Shown in pieces: positions 24,298-38,000 of a stretch of 64,000 nt of DNA. The notes under the pieces are model-generated. The model searched no databases. It was not told the origin of the DNA and saw only the letters and a program-made list of their open reading frames with translations. Source of the DNA: Mya arenaria (lineage: Eukaryota > Mollusca > Bivalvia > Myida > Myidae); contig NC_069124.1 of assembly GCF_026914265.1 (NCBI RefSeq), forward strand, positions 55,941,589 to 56,005,588, in the 5' to 3' direction. Made by a program: the position numbers and the translations under genes. Within the stretch, counting starts at the first letter, position 1; the number at the start of each line of letters is the position of its first letter.

Positions 24298-27204
24298 ATG
24301 GCGAATGCGCGATCAACAAACCGGATGCCAGGCTGGATGGTGGTGTGGTTCTACATTACGGCCATCATCTGTACAATCGACGCCAGCTTTGTAGTGTTCC
24401 GGCCACATACACTGCCCGGCGGCTGGCTGCACAAGTTCTTCTTCCCCTGTAAGAAGACTATTGGTATTTTTGAGTCATTCAGCATTGTATAAACTTTCTT
24501 GGTTCAAAATTCGATTCACAGTTAAAGGATCTTTGTGTTACATTCTCTTGAAGAAGAAAACGTTCGAAAACCCATAGAGTTGCTGCATTTCCATTTCATT
24601 TAAAAGAAAATAAACTAAGGCAATGATTCATTTTTATTCAATTCTGCTGGCCAGGTGATAAGTAGGCTCAAGTAAAGAATGAATACTTCTTTTCTAGGTT
24701 GTAAGACCATTATGGTCGTCATTTCAAACTATGATCAGCTTGATAATTTCTTAATGTGTATCATTTCCTAGATCCAAAAACAAAAGTTAACAGAAAATTA
24801 CCGACAAATAACAATTTTATTTAATCTTAAAATGCTCTACCCCCATTTCAGAATTTTTCATTTAAACGAGAGACATTTTTTTTTCCAACATTTTGTTATA
24901 AAAGAAACAAAAAAAACTTGCTTATAGAAATAATACATCATTCATCATATCATCGACAAATACATTCAAACTGTTCTGCAATATCCATATGGTATTACAC
25001 TTTTAACATTCTATTTTGACCGCGAATTAAATAATGGAATTTTTTAATGCAAAATCAACAAGTTCTATAAATACTCACGAACTATTCTTAATTGATAATA
25101 ACTTTAACATTTTGGGAACATTATGCTGAAAAAGGCCGTGTCTGCAAGTATGGAAACTTCAAAGAAGTTAATGTTAACGTGTATAAACGTTTTCAATTAC
25201 CTTTTATTGAAAATACATCATAAACTTCTGTAAAAAATGTAAGCTAATAAAACAAAAAAGAGAAAAATATGCTTCCGGATTGATTTGAACCCTCAAAATA
25301 TGTATTGTACAAAGGCTAAAGCATTCAATTGAAGAGTTTCAATTTGAAATTTTCATTAGATGTATGTTATCTTTACCAGTTTTGACATTTAAACACAAAA
25401 TTGTTTACCAAACTCACCACATGGTAAAGTCCATTTGTTATGCCCCTGAAGGTGGGCATGTTAAAATCGTACTGTCCGACCGTCCGTCCGTCCGTGGGTC
25501 CGGCTCAATAACTCGTGTCCGGGCTGAAACTTTATCTTGTATGGACAAATTTTGTAAATAACTTGCCACATGTATTCGACATACCAAGACGACGTGTCGT
25601 GTGCAAGACTCGTGTCCCTTCCCTTAAGGTCAAAGGTCAAACTTAGTGATCATTCACAACAGAATGCTGCATTTAAGGGAATAGAATATAGGTTGTCGTG
25701 TCCGGGCTGTAACTTTCCCTTGTACGAACAGATTTTAAAATAACTTGCCACATGTGGTCGACATACAAAGACGACATGTCGTGTGCAAGGCCCGTGGGCC
25801 TACCTCTAAGGTTAAGGTCACACTTAGGTTTAGTCACAATTAAATGCTGCATATAAGGACATAGAGTATAGGTTATCGTGTCCGGGCTGCAACTCTTACT
25901 TGTACGAACAGATTTTAAAATTACTTGCCACATGCGTTCGACATACCAAGACGACCTGTCGCGTGCAAGACCCGTGTCCCTCCCTCTAAGGTCAAGGTCA
26001 CACTTAGGTGTTTATTCTCAATGGAATGCTGCATATAAGGATATGGAGTATAGGTTGTTGTGTCCGGGCTGTAACTTTCTCTTGTATGGACATATTTTAA
26101 AATAACTTGCCACATGTGTTCGACATATCAAGAGGACGTGTCGCGTTCTTGACCCGTGTCCCTCCCTCTAAGGTCAAGGTCACACATAGGTGTAATTCAC
26201 AATGGAATGTTGCATATGTGTTTGGCATATAAAGATTTTGTTTCGTATGCAAGATCCACATGCATACATCAAAGGTCATTGTTTGATCTTTAACTTTCCA
26301 TGTACTGACCTTGTTCATAGTCCAATGTCACATTCGGGGGCATTCGTCACATACTGTGACAGCTCTTGTTTGCACTGCTATGTATGCTATAGGCATGATT
26401 GCCTGAATGCATTAAAAGTCGTTGTTGTTGTTGTTGTTAGTGTTGTTAGTGTTGTTGTTGTTGTTGTTGTAACGTTTTTTATGTTTTTCAGATAGATACT
26501 ATATTTACACTGATCAGAGATACGGGGACGTGACTGATTCCTACGTCTTCACGCAAAGTTTGTACGAAGCACATGTGAATTTCTTAAGTAATTATTATAT
26601 TAAAATGTATCAATTATAAAATAGGAAATACTATAAATAATTTGTATATCTTTTTAAAAAATATGTGGAAATTTAACAGCGAATTTTTGAAAACTTGAAG
26701 TTTACAAACTAATACTATTACTGATATACTGTATGCTTTTCGTTTCAGAATGAATTATGCAGAAGTTATATTGAACATCATTACTCTGTTTTACGTAAGT
26801 TTTATGATTGACAATGTAAGAACTATGGTACTAATTAATTTTCAAATTAGTTTGCGTATAAATGAAGCATCGAAACGAATACATGTCGCCTTTTAATACT
26901 ACGAACACAATGTACCTATCACAATTATACTGTCCCTTTTCAGCATTACCAACGTGCAAGAGCAACACAGTGTTTGGCTTTCACCGTGTCCGTTATGACC
27001 TTCTGGAAGACTGTCCTTTACATTGCTATGTTTTACGAACTGGCGGGTGGCAAAGATTACCGAGGTGGGAATACGCTACTTGAAGAAGTTTTGCTCGTAC
27101 TCATTCCAAACGGCATTTGGATTATCATACCCGCTATGTGTATGGCCGCGCTGTGGTCGGACCTCATAAATGGACAAAGTTCGAGTCATGTTAAAAGGCG
27201 CTAA
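24298..27204 (+). CDS. Four-TM EBP/EXPERA-like membrane protein, 4 exons
   Basis: Exons at 24,298-24,448, 26,492-26,561, 26,749-26,794 and 26,944-27,204 join in frame through GT-AG junctions to a 175 aa protein. An in-frame TAA 12 bases upstream supports the ATG. Four hydrophobic segments are visible: around residues 12-35, 74-92, 98-120 and 133-160. The order RPHTLPGG after TM1, then YTDQRYGD and a short loop before TM2 with an NxAE motif, resembles the EBP/EXPERA fold (sterol isomerase, TM6SF and sigma-2-like proteins) and uncharacterised EBP-like proteins. The catalytic identity is not shown, so sterol isomerisation should not be assumed. A membrane location, probably ER, is inferred from the family. 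The large first intron (2 kb) contains a tandem repeat and a GTT microsatellite that ends about 20 bases before the acceptor. Confidence 0.7.
25437..26417. repeat. Interspersed repeat with ~180 bp tandem units inside intron 1
   Basis: It opens with TGCCCCTGAAGGTGGGCATG and a CCGTCCGTCCGTCC run, followed by about four units with the order CCGGGCTGTAACTTT, AACTTGCCACATG, TTCGACATACCAAGACGAC, AAGGTCAAGGTCACACTTAG, AATGCTGCATATAAGG. Units start near 25,559, 25,740, 25,920 and 26,100. This design (a GC-rich head plus internally tandem body) is of the same general type as the insert at 49.6-50.25 kb but differs in sequence. Confidence 0.8.
26418..26470. repeat. (GTT)n microsatellite
   Basis: About 17 GTT units with two GTTAGT interruptions, just before the acceptor of the 26,492 exon. 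It may add to the T-rich tract ahead of that splice site. Confidence 0.9.
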
Positions 27205-29228
27205 TCTTTTTGGGAAGAATTCTTGCTTCCCGAAGTTTCAAGACAAACTTGTTTTAGTCTATGTTGTAATAGACATTTAGTTTTAAATGTACTCAAACGT
27301 CTAACCTTAACTTCAATAAGCCCATACGTAAATTGTTCAACCTATTCTATTATTATGTGTTTCCTTAGAATGTTCTTCATTGACATTAAAATAGTGTCGA
27401 TACGTACAGAAAAAATATATGGACTGATTGCATTTCGAAATTATTTTTTTCAATCAATCTGCAGAATATTCACATATGAGAATGGTAAGTCGTCGTTTTC
27501 AGTTGAGAACAGCATTGTGAACGACAAACGCATACTGTGAAACTCGGTTCACAGTTTTATGTTCAGGTGTTAAGGACACCGCGTGAAGCTCGACCAGTTG
27601 TGCAGAAGACTTGTTAGTTAATCAATAGCAGCTTCTCTTCAAACACAAACCTTGCTAATTTTACAAACAATTTTCATGGGGAATCCGGAAAAGAAATGAC
27701 ATGAAAATGCACAATAATTCATCAAACTATGAACATATATACATGAGGAACACAAGTTAAGGTTTGGAAACATTGAGATTGTTACATGATATGAAGGAAA
27801 TAAAAAGTGGAGTACATTTGGGTTATCGTTGTGAATGATTTTGACTTCATTTTACTTGTTTAAACTGTACAAATGCGATAACATTGATAAGTTCAAATCA
27901 TTCTCATATTTTGATAAAGATATTATACTCAAGGTCTGATATCTAAATAAGGTAGACAAACGCAAATTCGCAAGAAGTATTGGCTCTTGACAGTGACTTC
28001 CCCTTTAAAGGCTAAGTATGGGGAATATACCTGTATAAAGAATTGACCGATTTGCCCGCTAAATAAAACGGATTTTAGTGTTTCACGACCCTAACCCTTT
28101 AGATGTGATTGAAATTCCACTTTTGAACTAAACATTAAATAAACATTATAAGAAAAACCGTTCCTTATAACAAAACATTGGTTGAATGTAACCATAACGT
28201 ATTCGATAACATGACACAGCCCTGCACAAAAGTAAATTCGTGTTGTGAAAATGTTAATACAAATAAGTAGATCCAGTTTGTTCAGTAAGTTGTTTAAATC
28301 AGTTGTTGAAAAAAAACGTTTAGGAACACACATGTGGCGAAGGTTTGATTATTCGCCGTACGACTAAAAAGGGCTTATCGTGGTGCGGGAAAGACGTGAA
28401 ATTGGAGTTCCGTGTGACAGTGCAATACTCTGTTGTTCGTTATAGAACCAGGGTAGCTCTAACCAACGTGAAATTATGTATGTGCACTATCCTACAAAAA
28501 CCTTAATTGACTAACACTCTTAACAGAGCACTCGCCGGATGGGCCTTGCCCGAGTGCGAGAATAAACAAGCTAACAAACCCACTTACCACACAATACCGC
28601 ACACAAGTACCAAATGACCGAATAATGACCGAGGCTATTATGTCTAACAAACATGTTATTATGTATAATAACTGTTATGCCATTATGTCTTACTTACATG
28701 TTATTATGTTGAAATGAAATGCTTACCTATCATATTGTCATATCTAGCCGACATGTTAAAAAGACGTCATGTTGTTGTTCTATCAAGTCAGATTACAATG
28801 TTGACTTGCTGATACGTAAATTTGTCTAATGGTTCTTATTGTCCAATTGACAAGGTATAATGTCCAACCGACATACTTAGCAATCAAGCTCTAAACATTG
28901 CTTAAAATAATACTTAGTAATACATGAATATAATATACAAACAATGCAGCTTGAACTATATATGCGAATAACATTTTTTAAAACATTTTTAAAATCTGAG
29001 TAGTTTATGTGCAGTATAGCTCAAAACAATCACATGCCGCAAAAAACATCTCAAATATAAAAGTTTTATATAAACTGTATAATTTGAACATTGAACTACT
29101 TTCGCTTTCATATATTTTTTGTACTTATGGGACAAAAACATTAATTCCAATCACAATAATTAGGATTACGGCTCCCCGTCACCTGTTAATAGCTGCATCA
29201 TCTGTCTTTCACAAGTCAACAATAAGTT
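27205..29228. other. Gene-free stretch
   Basis: The 3' flank of the EBP/EXPERA-like gene, AT-rich. A possible AATAAA lies at 27,799-27,804, 600 bp past the stop. Near 28,630-28,720 the motif ATTATGT recurs irregularly with ACATGTTA. No gene is supported. Confidence 0.4.
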
Positions 29229-29475
29229 AGTTTAAACATTATATATATATTACAACGATTGTGAAGAAAGCTATGACAGCTTATACTAAGTCACTCTCGT
29301 TGGCACAATGTTGCGCGAGAGTGTGGTCATGTGTTGTGTGGGGAAACCGGGCCCCGGAGAAAACCCACTTGTCCGGCTTGGTGACCACTAACCAAACTCA
29401 CATGCGCCCAGGCCAGGAATCGAACCGGGGTCGCCTTGGTGAGAAGCGAGTGCGCTAACCACTGCGCTAACCGGA
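29229..29475 (-). mobile_element. tRNA-derived SINE with 12 bp target duplication
   Basis: On the minus strand the element starts with a tRNA-like head: A box TAGCGCAGTGG (29,459-29,469) and B box GGTTCGATTCC (29,416-29,426). A body with GTGGGTTTTCTCCGGGGCCC near 29,350-29,372 follows, then an AT-rich tail. The direct repeat CAACAATAAGTT lies on both sides, at 29,217-29,228 and 29,476-29,487, without mismatch. The perfect duplication points to a recent insertion. Confidence 0.85.
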
Positions 29476-29850
29476 CAACAATAAGTTGAGTGCCACCTTC
29501 GCGTGACATACCGATCACGAAAAATTGATAACGTCACTAATGTTTCCTTTCTGAAATTCTCTCAAAGGGTTAAACATTGAATCCTCTTTTAATAATTCAA
29601 GCATCGAAACATTTTCAAAACCTGCGCAGTAGAGCTCAAAACCACTATGATATATTACAAATATAAGATCTATATCGAATATAAAGGCTTTAAGTAAATT
29701 GCAAAATTTGAACAATAAACTTTCTATATAGTTTTATAACGCTTTGATGAATCTATATCGTTTTAAATTAAGAGATAAAGCATTAACTTCAAGAAAATTA
29801 ACAAATATTAAATCACATGTATCATACATGTACACTGTATAAAGAGTGTA

Positions 29851-30019
29851 CAGTCGAACCTCGTTGGCTCGAACTCCACCGGCGAAAATAACTCGTGCCT
29901 CGGAAAATTCGAGCATGCGGGAATGCTTACCTTTATTATATAGAAATCGGCCCTTCACATCCAGTTCGAGCCAACGAGGAATTCGAGCTAAGCGAGTTCG
30001 AGCAAACGGGGTTCGACTG
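29851..30019. mobile_element. Tigger/pogo-type MITE, TA target duplication
   Basis: The ends are CAGTCGAACCTCGTTGGCTC on the left and the inverted CAGTCGAACCCCGTTTGCTC on the right, flanked by TA on both sides (29,849-29,850 and 30,020-30,021). The 169 bp body repeats GTTCGAGC-type motifs. TA duplications and CAG-starting TIRs fit the Tc1/mariner superfamily; pogo/Tigger is my best guess. Confidence 0.75.
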
Positions 30020-30021
30020 TA

Positions 30022-31211
30022 TTGATATGGCCAAATTATATATTAAGCTTCTCGGGCACTGCCGCATCTACTCATTTTAATGATGATGGAACTAATAATT
30101 CATTTTCTTAGCCAACATAGGATATTCTGGGTTTGAAATTAATTCATGAACTTTTTGGAGATAAGTCGCAGCATTTATTAATATGGCATTATGTAAAGAT
30201 GAGTTTTTTTAAAACTGAAATGTATGTGTCGTGATTGGTTTTAGTTTTAATTATTTTTTTTTTGTTAAAATCAAAACTTTAAGCGCTGCAGACCCTCCAT
30301 CTTTGTTAAAAATCAGGTCTTGGAACCTAATTAGCCTAAAAAATGATCACACATAGGGGTCAACATTATATTTTGTCCACTGGGTAGGCAGCTTATCTCA
30401 AGTTTTCAGATACATTTATTTAATTAAATCAGCAGTCAGCCTTTATTGATTTTGATCAAGTAAAGCGGTCAATATAAAAAGTGACTGGTCCATCAAGTGG
30501 TTAGTTTACACAATGTAATGTAGTCTGCGGGAATTACAATCACTTGTAGATTAAGTGTTGCATATCAAGCAATAAGACTTAAGGGGGAGGAGATGACGAG
30601 CATTGACCAGACATGAGTCTGACGAGTATGATGAGTCTGTGTGGGTTTTGAATATTATCTTAGAACGGTGAACTGACTGCTCTGGGACCGACGGCTTAGG
30701 CGCGGCATGTAACATGCAAGATCTGTTTCAAATGAACAGCACAATGGGTCAAATTGGTAGATTTAAAGGATATGAGTTAGTTTTGTGTTAGTAGCTGTAT
30801 ACATTTAGGCCCCTAGTCTTTCCGCTTAAAGATGAGTATGTGGTATGAAAATTAGGGCCTAGTCGAAATACTTTTAACAAAGTTTGTGATTTCACGCAAG
30901 ATATGACAGAAGTTCCGCCTGGCACCCCGAAGCGGACCAGATTACTGAGGTTTTACCGGCGGAATTCCTCACCCTTATGTACTCGCCGTAGCTGAAAGAC
31001 TCTTTAAATCGGCTATAGCCCAAAACACCATGTCATCGTGTGGCAAAGGTATGTCCAAGTTTTCGGAGTTTCATTAGACTCACAACCTAGAATAATCATG
31101 ACCCCCACCTGTTGATAACATAGTACTCATAATTTTTTTAGTCACTTCATTCATGCGCCCTGGCCACTGCATGATTATGCAATAAAGTAATTTTTGTAAG
31201 TATATACTTAC
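30022..31211. other. Gene-free stretch
   Basis: Nothing recognisable; no ORF with family features and no repeat ends. Confidence 0.4.
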
Positions 31212-31490
31212 AATCTTGAACCAGGGGCGGATCCAGGAACTGAAGTCAGGGTGGGGAGGGGGCTAACTTAGGGGCCAAATCATTTGAACCGAAAGTATAT
31301 AGCACAAACTGTTTGCATGGGGATTTGGGGTTACTCCCTTAATAAAAAACTTAACAATTTGTAATCGGAAATGGTGCATTATGAGCATATTTTATAACTT
31401 TACTTCTCCCATATCGAAGAAGTAAAAGTAGACGAGTTTAAAGGGGGCGCGCGCCGGATGCGTCCCCTTCTACATCCGCTAGAGTGCACA
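31212..31490. mobile_element. Short DNA element with GGGGCGGATCCAGG-type end
   Basis: The left edge CAGGGGCGGATCCAGG and the right edge, which read inverted gives CTAGCGGATGTAGAAGG, are weak inverted copies. The interior shares AAATGGTGCATT and GGGGTTACTCC-like patches with 22,080-22,390. It is probably a degraded non-autonomous element. Confidence 0.45.
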
Positions 31491-32093
31491 ATAACACGAA
31501 GATCGATTTGTTTTCAAAACTTTCTTTTTTATAGCTCAAGGGAGCAAGAGATATTAATACGGAGCGTTTAATTTATCGCTTCTCAAACAAAGATTTCTAA
31601 GTTTGATTTTTTAGCATTGTGCATGCCCTAAAGTTGAATGAAATGGAGATTTTATTCATTGAGCCATGAATAAAATACATGACCGTTTTGAAGTATAAAC
31701 TTTCGTATGCGTTTGGGAGCGATTAAACCGGTGTAATGTAGAAAGTAATCTTTACGGTTCATAAAGTCTAAGCTAATATTTACATAAAACGACGAAATAA
31801 GTTCGCCTCTAGGTAGGTTTTAACGTCATTCACTGTGCGCGATTCATGGAATTAATTTACTTCCTTGTTGAGTATGGCCACACAGGTAAATATCTGTTCT
31901 TTTTTTGTATTAATACTGAACTTATCGGCTTCAACTTATTAAAACAATGATTGGTATTTGCTTGCAATTGTCGGAAATAAAATAAACATATGTATTAGTT
32001 TGCACAAGTGTTTGGTTGAACACGAATTATAATTTACTTTCGATTTGCATTCATTTTCATGATCATCTTACGAAAGGAATGCTGACATAGATC

Positions 32094-35000
32094 ATGGGAA
32101 ATCAGTGTTGTGGCAATGAACATAAAGAATATCAAAGTGGTGATGAAAAATCCCACAAGTCAAAAGGTGCTTCTACATCCACTAGCAGTAAAGCCGCAAG
32201 TTCGAATAATGAACAGGCTCGAGTAAATGTTCAAACAAGACAGCCAATGCCAATAAAACATAGTGATTGGCAGAATGAGGTTAATGAAAACCCCAGACAA
32301 GAAAGCTACCAGCGTCCTCAGTCACGAGATCAACATGCTCCGATGAAAACTGAAAAACCCAAACAGGAACAGACGAAAGGGCTGGAAAAATATAAGAAAA
32401 AGAGCAAAAAAGCACCTAAGCAACCCTTAACCGAGGGAGGTAATGGCATTATACATGAGAGGTAATATGATTCATACTACTTTATTTGAACATTTGGATC
32501 AATATTATATTTTGTGTATGGATTTCATAGTGTTGAACTTAAATCTAAACATCTAATATGAGGCTCAGTGGTAGGAATATACATATGTGTCTTGTTCCTG
32601 TTATTAATACATTCGGATTACATATACTGCAATAATACATTGTAATACATTGTTCGCAGTTGGTACTTATTGGCACTAATATGTTATCCTGTACACATGA
32701 ACCAATTTCATGCTGATATGGTTCGCCCACCGGCAGATCTGACAGAAAGGGATGATACAATACAAAGGTAGAATACCTAAAGGTGGTCTAGTGCACGGTA
32801 TAGGTGTCCTCCTTTCAATACCAAGAACACAATAAATAAGTATAAGCATAAATACAGTATAGGCCAATTCGGCGAAGGACGACGTGTGGTCATACGTGTT
32901 CTACTGACAACTGCAAAAAAAATAGTCAATAGGATGTCCAATACTGATTTTAATAAAACCGGTCAACAATATTATACATTTGCAAAACAGTGGCCTTTCA
33001 ACTGAAAGATTACCATAATAACATAATTATTCAGATGCAGATAATGCCAAAAGTATACAGTGCCTTCTCGTTTCCTTCCCCACTTCCAAACTACAACACT
33101 AACTGTTGCCTTCTACTTTAAGTGTTGTATTGCATAGAAAAGCGACTGCTGATTCCTATTTGATGCATGGTATACTGCATTGTGTGCTTTCCTGTGCAGA
33201 TTGCAAAGAGAAATAGATGATCTAAGGAAACACAATGAAGAAAGCAAACATGCGGCCGATGCTGAAAAGACAAACAGGTACACGTTTTCATCTTATTGTT
33301 TCTTAGACAATTTTCATTTACAGTTCCAAAACGCGTCTGGTTTTGTTATTTTCATTTATTTAGATAACCATTATTTAGGTTCAATCATTGCATTTTTACA
33401 TTGAATACTAACGGCAACACTTTTTAGCAAACTTGAGCATGAAGCGATTACGCTGTGCCCATCGCCCGTAGTGCGTTATTAATCAAGACACATGTTAGTA
33501 TTGGTACTGCTAATTTATTGTTCGAATACGGTTGCGCATTAGTGGCCACATAGCTGAAATACACTTGACAAAATGTTCTTATTATGAACCTATAACTGAG
33601 ATCATTGGTATTTAGCACTGTTATGTGGGCCCCTACAAATCGTGTCTAAATGGTGACCCTCGGGTTAAAACTAACCCCACCATAGGGGACAGGTGTTTTA
33701 TATTAACATAGGAAAGCACGTCTCATACACTTCAATGGCCAGAGGTAACATTTTTGGTTTACATCATTATTGTAAAGCGGTCCTTTATGAAGTTTGTTTA
33801 ACTGTTGACATTGTGGTTAACACCAAGTCTGCCATTGGAGTTACTTTATATTAAAGCCTTATATTAAGGAAAAGCTTCTCATGAACTGCACTGGTTAAAG
33901 TTGACATATATTTGGTATATAAAATAGTGGTTATCTACGAATATTCTTTAACTGGTATTTTGTGTTCAAAATCGATTATCGTTAATGATTGTAATTAGCT
34001 ATTTAGTGATATCATGGTAAGTTTTATATATGAGGAGTGCTTGAAACTACGTTTATTCCTGGCTGTAGCTGAAGTAATTAGAGGACACTGAATATTCAGT
34101 ACAGATTGGAGTCTTAAAATCTTCAATTGTATTGACATTTGCGTAATACTCCTTTCAGGTTGTATATATTAATTCACTGTCATTTTTATAGATACATGTA
34201 TGATACTGTCACTTGATACACAAGCTAATTCATGCTGTCGGCCCACCTCTGCATGGATGACGTAGGAATCAAAACCTTTAACTCATCAACAATATACAAG
34301 AAGTGTTGCAACATCCCACGTGCTACTATTCACATATGGCTATGCTTCGTTTAATAAATATTTCAATGACTGATCAGCAATTTTTACAGGATCAAAGTCG
34401 AAGAAGAACTCGATCAAAAGAAAAAGGAATTGGACAGTCAGACAAGGGAATTGCAAACGTAGGTTTCCTTTTCATTTATGTAAATGTTTTCTTTTGTCGC
34501 GATTAAGGATTATGTCCATCATGATGTAAATGTTTTTTTCACCTTTAGTTTTAATATTCTTGTACGTGATAATCTTTCTTTTTCAAGTCAAGTGCGATTT
34601 TTAATTTGTTTAATGAAACAGTTTATAACAGGAACCATAGCAATAAAGAAGCCATAAGATAAATGATACTGTTAAGAATAAAACCAACAGACAATAAAAT
34701 AAGATTAATAACAACATACGGGACGGATAATTCAAAAAATGACCTCCAGTGTCTTCTATTATCCGTTTTACGAAACTACCACACTGTTTCAGTTGCCTAC
34801 TATGTTAATTGTTATATCTGATATTTAACTGCGTGTGTTTCTGTACAGATTGCAAAAACAATCAGATGGATTAAAGAAAGAAATAGACGATTTAAAGAAA
34901 GAAAAGTCACATGAGGCCGATAAAGAAAAGGAAAACAAGTACACGTTTTCATCTTATTATTTCTTATTTCTTAGACAATTTTGATACACAGTTTTTAACA

Positions 35001-38000
35001 TGTTTGTTTTTGTTTGTTTCATTGAATAACCATTACGAACATTATTATGTACATATTGGTACATTAATTGCACTTAAACAATTAATGCTAAAGGTGAGCT
35101 AAGGGGTTGACAATGTGTCCGTCGTCCGTAGTGCGTCGTCTATGCAGAAACATGGCGGCATTGATCCTTTTCATCATTGGTAACAAAGTTCCATTCCATT
35201 GCGCTAAAATAGCAAAATCACTTTGAAAATGTTATTTTGTATCAGACTTGAGAGCTGAGAGCGTTGGCATATAGCATTGTCTAGTTATTCTCTACCAATC
35301 TTTTCTAAAGAAAAATTATCGCACAAACTGCAATGGTTGGAAGAAATATATTTGATAGCAAGCATTGAGTAGCGGGCTTCTAGAAAGTTTGCTCAACCGT
35401 TGAACATTTGGTTAAAATCAACACCGCCATCGAGGTAACTTGTTTATTCTAAAGTTTAGGTCATCATATTATATTTTATGTATATGAAATGCTTGCAGCA
35501 ACTTGAACCCCGTGCTGTGGGAGGAGTAAGAGAACATGAACATTCAGTACAGTTCGCTTAACATTCATTTCTAAATACGTTATATTATTTCAATGTCATT
35601 TGATATATATATATATATATATACTTGACACACGAGCCTTTTCATGCTGTCGGCTCTCCTCGGCATGGATGACGTAAAAATCGAAATATATCATTAAAAT
35701 ATACTAGAACTGAAGTTGTGTCGCATCATCGCATGTGTAATAATTTTAATGAAACTTATCTTATATGTTAATAGATATTCAGCAATCTTTACAGTAGCAT
35801 TGTCAAAGACGAACTTAAACGAACGAAAGAGAAGTTGGATAGTACCACAAAACAATTACAAAGGTATGTTTCCTTTTTTATTTGTGTAAATTCAATTGTT
35901 TCTTTATACCGCAGTTAATGATGATGTCCAAAATGTTGAAATTCTACTTCCAACGTTAGTGAGAATATATTTGTACGTGATAATTGTTATTTTTTCAAAT
36001 AATATGGGATTTTCATTTGTTTATTGAAACAGCTTACAACAGGAAGGACAAGACATGAGCACACACTATAAGGAAATACAAAGGTTGCTGATGCTTATTG
36101 TTAATGTTAATCCATTCAAATATCAGTAAATTAAAAACAGAAATAAATACCATTGAATGGAATATCCTTTTAAATGTTAAATTAACTAGTTCTCATCCTA
36201 TTCAGGTAAAATGTCATTTCATACAACTTATAACATACAGTGTCCTATTTCAAGTCATCTATTTTTAAGACAACTGAACGATGCAGAAAAGGTTAACACT
36301 ACGTTCAAATCAAAACTGGAAGACCTTGAGAGAGAAAAACAAAACTTACTTACAAGGTACGAACACGAAGGTTTGATGTTTACCCTTACAACATTGAGTT
36401 ACAATTACGTGTGGGATATTGTTAAACATCAGTGTACATGAGTCTCAGTATGTCAACTTAGAAGAAAAGACTCCTTACTACACATAATGTATTACGCTTC
36501 GAAATGGTAGCTTGTACAAAACGCAACATGTTTCAACCTTTCTTAGGCTGAGCGCTGCTATGTCGGCAAAGCTGACGGACAATAACCCCGACATCGCAGA
36601 TTTGAGCGACTCCAATAGGCCGACGAAACTGGCTGAGTTTTACTCGGAGCTTTATGACAACGAGTGGACTAACGCATTTGAAGTGATTAAGAACAAGCAC
36701 TCAGAAGACGAGACAATACGAATGTTACTGGATGTATTGGTTGTGAGTGTTTTGTTCTTTTTTACACTAGAGCAGCATATATCTGTTTAACAACCATGAA
36801 CGCTTGAAATAAGTTAATCACTATTTATACCTATGTATAATATTATCAGAATGAGCATGTTTTAGCTTTGGTATATCCTACTTGAGTTAAGCCTGTAGTT
36901 TTCAACTTTATACCATTAATTGCAATATCAGTTTAAAGGCATTTAAAACTACAGAGACACGTGAATTAACAAATCTTGTTCAGTGTCTCGGGGGATCCAA
37001 TCTAAAGGCCGACATTATAGCCTTGTCTTCGTTTCTGTCAATTCATCGTTTATATAAAGGTCCTAGCTACAGCGTTTGAACAGACAGATAAAACACAGTT
37101 TTGGAGTAAATCGGTTTATTGGACTTATTCGAAAAGTCACAAACGACGGCGTATGAGTTTAACGTTTACATGTATACTATTTCAGAATGTGTATACATTT
37201 TGCAAGAAAAAGGCGGAAAACGACTTGAAGGGTCTGAGAGTTTCAATTGAAAAGTTTAGCTTGGTACGTTACTTTAGATGTTAAGCTAAATGGTTATAAG
37301 CATATAGACATTTTAATTTCAGAGTATTATTGCAGTTTTAGAAAACTAAGAATATATATTATTTATATTGTTAACCTTCATTCTATTCCAATTTTTGATA
37401 TTTAAGATAAAAAACACATTTTCATATCTCTTTGATCATAGAACAAGCAGTCTTCGTTACAAATCGTGAAAAAAATGAAAGATGAAAGAAAGAAAGAGTA
37501 TTCAAGTCACCTGGAAGAAGTCTTAAAAGTAAGGAAACGTGAAGTGATTTTCAAATGTTGTGATCTACTATTTTCATTTCATTAGTTTTACCTGTTTATT
37601 ATAAATTTAGTTCTTCATCATGTTTCCACAATTTATTATAGGAAGTACAACCCGTCATACAAAGAACCTTCAATAAAGAAGAACGGAATCATGCGAATAT
37701 AGTACAATATGTGGAGCGATGTGTGAAAATATGCTGGCTCATGGTAGTGCAAGACCCGCCATTATATATTGATAGTAACGTAAACACAGGTGGTGAGAGG
37801 TTTCAGACGAACGTCTATAAAGCATACATGGTTAATGGACAGTACGTGGATTTTGTAGTATGGCCTGTGTTATACCTGCACGAAAAGGGAAACATTCTGT
37901 GTAAAGGCGTGGCACAAGGCAGAGCAACTTCAACGGATTCAGAACCGAAACCTACGAACATTGACAAGCATGTTGAAGCTAAACCTGATACACGAAAACA

